Made by a program: the position numbers and the translations under genes. This document shows, piece by piece, positions 18,829 to 22,778 of a stretch of 22,778 nucleotides of DNA. The notes below the pieces were generated by a model. The model had not been told where the DNA came from. It ran no database searches and worked only from the letters and a program-made list of their open reading frames with translations. Each line of letters opens with the position of its first letter. Position 1 is the first letter of the stretch. The stretch comes from Ichthyophthirius multifiliis (taxonomy: Eukaryota > Ciliophora > Oligohymenophorea > Hymenostomatida): positions 1 to 22,778 of the forward strand of contig NW_004087483.1 of assembly GCF_000220395.1 (NCBI RefSeq), written 5' to 3'.

Positions 18829-21568
18829 TCATATTAATTTGCTATGAATTAATTATTTATTACTACTACTATTTGCAGGTGTAGAGCAAATACTTGTTTA
18901 AGCACTATATTTATTTTCATACTAAATGTTCTTACTATGCTTTTATATATTTTTACTACTAAGCATTTCAATTAATAATGAATTTTTTGCTGCCTTTATA
19001 TCCTTTTACTTTTATCCAAATAATTTAATTGATTCAATTAAATATTAATATTGCTTATTTTTTGATAAAAATTTATTTTTTTCTATTTAATTACTTTAGT
19101 TTTATTATTTTTCCCTTTCTTATTCAATATAAATAATTATTATTTAATATTTTCTTATGTTTTAGCAAAATTATCTTTATTGCTTTCTTTATTTACATTT
19201 TATATATAAAAATAGCTTTATGCTTATTATAAAATAGAACTTTCTTGTTTATGGGCATTTTTTCTACATCCTTAATTATTATTTTTTAACTCATCATATT
19301 AATTAAAACTTCTTTTATTCTTAAAAAAGTAAAATAGAAGAATATATAAAATTAATTATATTTATTACGTAATTAACCAGAAAATCTTTATCAAATTATA
19401 ATCTTTATTTAAACGGAACAAATGGCTTATTTTTTTTCATTAGAAGTTTATTAATCTAAGCATAGCCAGCAGCTTTTTTAAATTGAACATTTTTGATTGC
19501 ATTTTTGAATTCTTTTTTATCAAAATCTTCGTCTTTGATAAAATTTAAGAATTAAATAAATTTTTATTAATAATTTTAATCAAAAACTTATTTATTAATA
19601 AAAAAGAAAAAAAATTAACAAAAAAATTAAAAACTTATTTCTTTTATTACATGAATTGCAATTTTATTATATATTGTTTTAAGATAAATATTTTAAAGGA
19701 TAATGAATCTAATTTTTGCTAAATTAGTTATTTTTATTTTTAAAATTATCTATTTAATTAAGTATTATTTAATCCATACTTTCTGATACTTATTTTGTTT
19801 TTTGCAATGATTTTTTTACATATAAATTGAGATGACTATATTTTTTAAACTTATTCATTAATTCATATTTGCTACTATTACTTAAATTTTCTTTTGTAAA
19901 TTATTTATTTGTAGTTAATATATTAGATTTATATACATTCTTAGAATTTTTATCTGCACCAATATAGTTGCTTTAGCTTTTTTTTTCTTTACTTTTATTT
20001 AATCTCGTTAAGTTAAAAGATGTTTAATTTAAACCAAAATTTTTTATTGATTTTTGATTTGTTGTAGTACCAATTTATGTTGTTTTATTTGGATTAGCTA
20101 TACTACTTAGTTTTTATTGAACATATGTAATACTACTGTTTTTAAGCTAATTTTATTCTTTTATACTCTCATCTTATTTTTTATCTTTCTTATATTATTT
20201 TTTTTTACATATAAATTTATTATTAAATAACCTTTACAATGAATAAGTTTTTATTAATTAATTCCGAATTAGATTTTTCGTAAAGAAAGCTATTGATATA
20301 ACTCTAAATATTAATGTGTTTTGAATTTAATTGTTATTGTTTATTTAAAACCAATTTTATTATTTGTTAAATTTCACCATTTTATTTCAAATATTAAGAA
20401 TATTTATTTTATAATATTATCAATAATTATTCAGTATAATTTTTTAATTCATTAGAATTTTTTTAAAATAAAAATCTAAATATATATAAAATAAAATATA
20501 AATAAAAAAAGAGAGTAAAAATTACTTATTACAAATCCAATTTGATAAAGTTAATGACTCTATAGCATTATCATATTTATTTAATTATTCATAACACTAT
20601 GCTTACATATTCAGATTTATTACACAAAAACTATAAATATATTCATATTTGTTTTTTATAACTTATAAATTTTTAGTATTCTTATCACGCATTCTTTAAA
20701 AAATAATTTATCCGGCATACTTTAAGTATTTAAATGACATTTTATAATATATAAGACTATTTTAAAATTGTTATTCTTAAAATAAAATGTTTGCCTTTTT
20801 TTATAATAATTTAGCACTTAATAAGTATGGTTTTTATCCCCTAATATAACCATAGATAAAATCAATATGATTTATAATTGTTTAGCATGCTTAATTTATT
20901 AAAGCTAAAACAAGCTAAAATTATTTTAAAATATTATAGAATCTATTTTTATTAAAAACATATATTTCTTTTTTATTATAATAAATATGTATTTATATAA
21001 TTTTAATTACTCAGATAATTATAAAATATTGTTTAAGTAAAATACTAAATATGTTTCTTACTATCTCTAAATTTCCAAATTATAAACATTTTTTTCAGAT
21101 TAAATACTCAATATTACTTTTTAAAATCTTTTAATTTTTTTAATTGAATGAATATTATATCTTTAATTTTTTTTAAAATGCTTATTATTTTTTTATTTAT
21201 AATTTTGTGTTTTCCTAAACATTTTCATTTTGAGTATATTTAATTAACCATTTATCAACTAATTTTTAACTGCAGTAAATTTAGTGTTAAAGTAATGTAT
21301 ACAAATATGTGATTTCTATCTAATCGTTATCTATATATTTTTAAATTAGTTAATAAGATTTCTAGTATTGACCTAAATCGATTAAATTTCGTGAAGTAAT
21401 TATATAATATTCAGGATGAGAAATTATAATTTAAACTATACCCTATTTAAAAAGTTTTCCTACTTTTTTATGTTATAATAGAGTTTTTCCAAACTATTTA
21501 GTTTAATCAAGTTTATTATCATAAAAAATATCTGTATTAGTCTTAACTAACTATTAAGAAGAATACAT
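18829..21568 (-). CDS. Large TPR-like protein of unknown function (8 exons)
   Basis: I do not recognise a named family. Assembled exons (coding order): 21108-21568, 21011-21066, 20526-20967, 20238-20475, 19651-20188, 19378-19586, 19095-19319 and 18829-19053. Introns are GT-AG of 41, 43, 50, 49, 64, 58 and 41 nt. All phases agree and total 2,394 nt, 797 aa, ending in TGA at 18829-18831. The N-terminal half is helical with TPR-like units: NLIDLGQYQKSYQLIQKYI, KKANILFQEQQFQNSLIYY and AQCYEQLNKYDNAIESL. After about residue 400 it becomes Ser/Thr/Asn/Gln/Lys-rich and probably disordered. A short charged block near residues 585-640 (FIKDEDFDKKEFKNAI, KKAAGYAQINKLL) looks more ordered. Ciliates have many TPR proteins of this build; scaffolding is a guess. 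Individual splice sites, especially the 64-nt intron, are less certain than the gene itself. Confidence 0.68.
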
Positions 21569-21750
21569 TTAAGAATAATACTTTTTTTTATGTAAAAATA
21601 ATAATATTAAAATTAATTTACAAGTATGAAAATAAAAAATAGAATGTACAAATTAATTTATTAAAATATAATATTTAACATAAAATCCAATATAAAAATA
21701 AATTAATTTAATATTATATAAATAAATTAATTTAATAAAATAAATACTAA

Positions 21751-21813
21751 GAGGAGATTGAACCAACGACCTTGTGATGATAATGAGAACAGACATTCCA
21801 GAGTTTTATATTA
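21751..21813 (-). pseudogene. Degenerate tRNA-like relic
   Basis: On the minus strand this G+C-richer island has a variable-loop/T-arm-like segment (AAGGTCGTTGGTTCAATC) containing a B-box-like GGTTCAATC. The AGGTC before it is identical to the variable loop of the tRNA-Ile genes nearby. However the T stem, anticodon stem and acceptor stem do not pair, and no 5' half can be drawn. It is most likely a decayed tRNA or tRNA-derived fragment, or chance similarity. Confidence 0.35.
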
Positions 21814-22085
21814 AATTTTAATTTTAAAATTAATGAATTTAAAAAAATGATAATAATTAAATATAAAAAAAAAAAATTAATTATTATTTTATTATATATA
21901 ATAAATAAATAAAAAATATTTTTACATAATAATTATATATTCTTTTAAAAAATATATAAATCAATTAAAAATTAAGGTTAATTAATATAAATAAAATATA
22001 TTTATATAGTTATTTCTTTACTAATATATTATAAAATATTCAAATAAATAATTTTTAATAAAAAAAACATATATATTTATTTTTT

Positions 22086-22092
22086 AAAAAAA
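22086..22092 (-). terminator. Pol III terminator of tRNA-Ile copy 1
   Basis: Seven T on the minus strand begin one base after the tRNA 3' end, the usual RNA polymerase III stop signal. T runs are common in this DNA, so the call rests on position. Confidence 0.6.
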
Positions 22093-22093
22093 T

Positions 22094-22166
22094 GCTCCAA
22101 GCGGGGGTCGAACCCGCGACCTTGGGCTCATAAGACCCACGCTCTAACCAACTGAGCTATCGGAGC
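22094..22166 (-). tRNA. tRNA-Ile(UAU), copy 1
   Basis: A complete 73-nt cloverleaf on the minus strand: acceptor GCTCCGA/TTGGAGC, D stem GCTC/GAGC, anticodon stem TGGGT/GCCCA, T stem GCGGG/CCCGC with TTCGACC loop. The anticodon loop is CTTATGA, giving anticodon UAU, which reads AUA (Ile). The acceptor end resembles eukaryotic tRNA-Ile(UAU), which also starts GCTCC and ends GGAGC. There is no intron and no encoded CCA. Position 37 is G, where A is usual for tRNAs reading ANN codons. AUA is a heavily used codon in the genes of this window, so extra copies make sense. Confidence 0.9.
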
Positions 22167-22544
22167 TTTATTAATATTTAATATTTTAATTTTAATATAA
22201 AATTCCAAATTTATTTATTTTAAATTAGTAAAGATAAATAGAAAATTGTTTAAAATAAAAAATTCATAAATAATTTTATAATTTTTTTTTTTTTAAAAAA
22301 AGAGACATTATAATCAATTTTATTTATTATATTTAACATAATTAAACATAACTAAATATCAATATCTATATAAAAAATAAATAAGAATAAACCTAATAAA
22401 TTATAAATATAAAAAAAATGAGAAAATTAAAAAAATAGTACAACTTAATTAGAAAAAATAGATATTTAAATAAATATAAATTTATATATTAGAAAAAAAT
22501 TATTGTATAATTATATAAAAAAATAAAAATAAATAAAAATATAT
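22167..22544. other. Spacer between the two tRNA genes
   Basis: This is 378 bp of A+T-rich DNA. Unlike the tRNAs, the flanks of the two copies are not obviously alike, so the duplication seems limited to the tRNA or is old. I see no other gene. Confidence 0.6.
22535..22539 (-). terminator. Pol III terminator of tRNA-Ile copy 2
   Basis: Five T on the minus strand start five bases after the tRNA 3' end. This is adequate for RNA polymerase III termination, but weakly supported in such T-rich DNA. Confidence 0.5.
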
Positions 22545-22617
22545 GCTCCAAGCGGGGGTCGAACCCGCGACCTTGGGCTCATAAGACCCACGCTCTAACC
22601 AACTGAGCTATCGGAGC
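22545..22617 (-). tRNA. tRNA-Ile(UAU), copy 2
   Basis: Identical base for base to copy 1 over all 73 positions, in the same orientation, 451 bp to the right. It has the same UAU anticodon and G at position 37. The perfect identity within otherwise dissimilar flanks points to selection or gene conversion acting on the tRNA. Confidence 0.9.
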
Positions 22618-22778
22618 TTTTATTTATAAATAAAATTAATAATTAAAAGAAAATTAATTATATAATATATGTTATAAATATATAAAATAATTGATTTTAT
22701 TTAAAATAATATAAAAATATTAATTTTCTAATAAAAAAAAAAATAGTATATTTTAAAAAAAAAATTAAAATAAACATA

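Larger units (their letters stand above)
21569..22093. other. Intergenic stretch upstream of the TPR-like gene
   Basis: This 525-bp A+T-rich stretch separates the TPR-like start codon from the first tRNA gene. A tRNA-like relic at 21751-21813 stands out by its higher G+C. I see nothing else. Confidence 0.6.

Noticed and set aside
22094-22166. tRNA-Met or a suppressor-type tRNA-Gln(UUA) reading of the anticodon loop
   Set aside because: With standard stem lengths positions 34-36 are UAU and position 33 is U; shifting the loop breaks the anticodon stem, and CAU does not occur in the loop.

Overview
The window reads as macronuclear-type DNA of an oligohymenophorean ciliate (Tetrahymena/Ichthyophthirius lineage; the genus is an inference). 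Composition is extremely A+T-rich. Every long gene is open only if TAA and TAG are read as glutamine, and each ends at TGA. Introns are short GT-AG (39-78 nt, plus one of 152 nt). An ordinary standard-code ORF search therefore misses nearly everything here.

Layout. 1-3134: very A+T-rich DNA with no gene I can support, though one minus-strand frame is unusually free of TGA. 3135-6014 and 6250-9114 (both minus): two adjacent intronless karyopherin-beta genes of the importin-7/8 type; the second carries a 13-copy heptad repeat. 9293-10192 (minus): an atypical SDR with a C-terminal membrane anchor. 10629-13284 (plus): a TOG/HEAT-repeat protein with a CLASP-like C-terminal domain, two introns and one apparent frameshift. 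13568-15530 (minus, 4 exons): an RBM39/CAPER-type splicing factor. 16039-16524 (plus): a possible small membrane protein, weak. 16621-18366 (minus, 4 exons): an SLC6-type sodium-coupled transporter with one apparent frameshift. 18829-21568 (minus, 8 exons): a large TPR-like protein I do not recognise. 22094-22617 (minus): two identical tRNA-Ile(UAU) genes, preceded at 21751-21813 by a degenerate tRNA-like relic.

The genes are unrelated housekeeping functions (nuclear import, splicing, microtubules, membrane transport). They do not form a pathway or operon; the only functional grouping is the importin pair. I found no mobile element, CRISPR array or phage-like region. The most notable points are the tandem importin-7/8 paralogues, the 21-bp/7-residue coding minisatellite in one of them, two frame breaks at homopolymer A runs, and the unassigned gene at 18829-21568.
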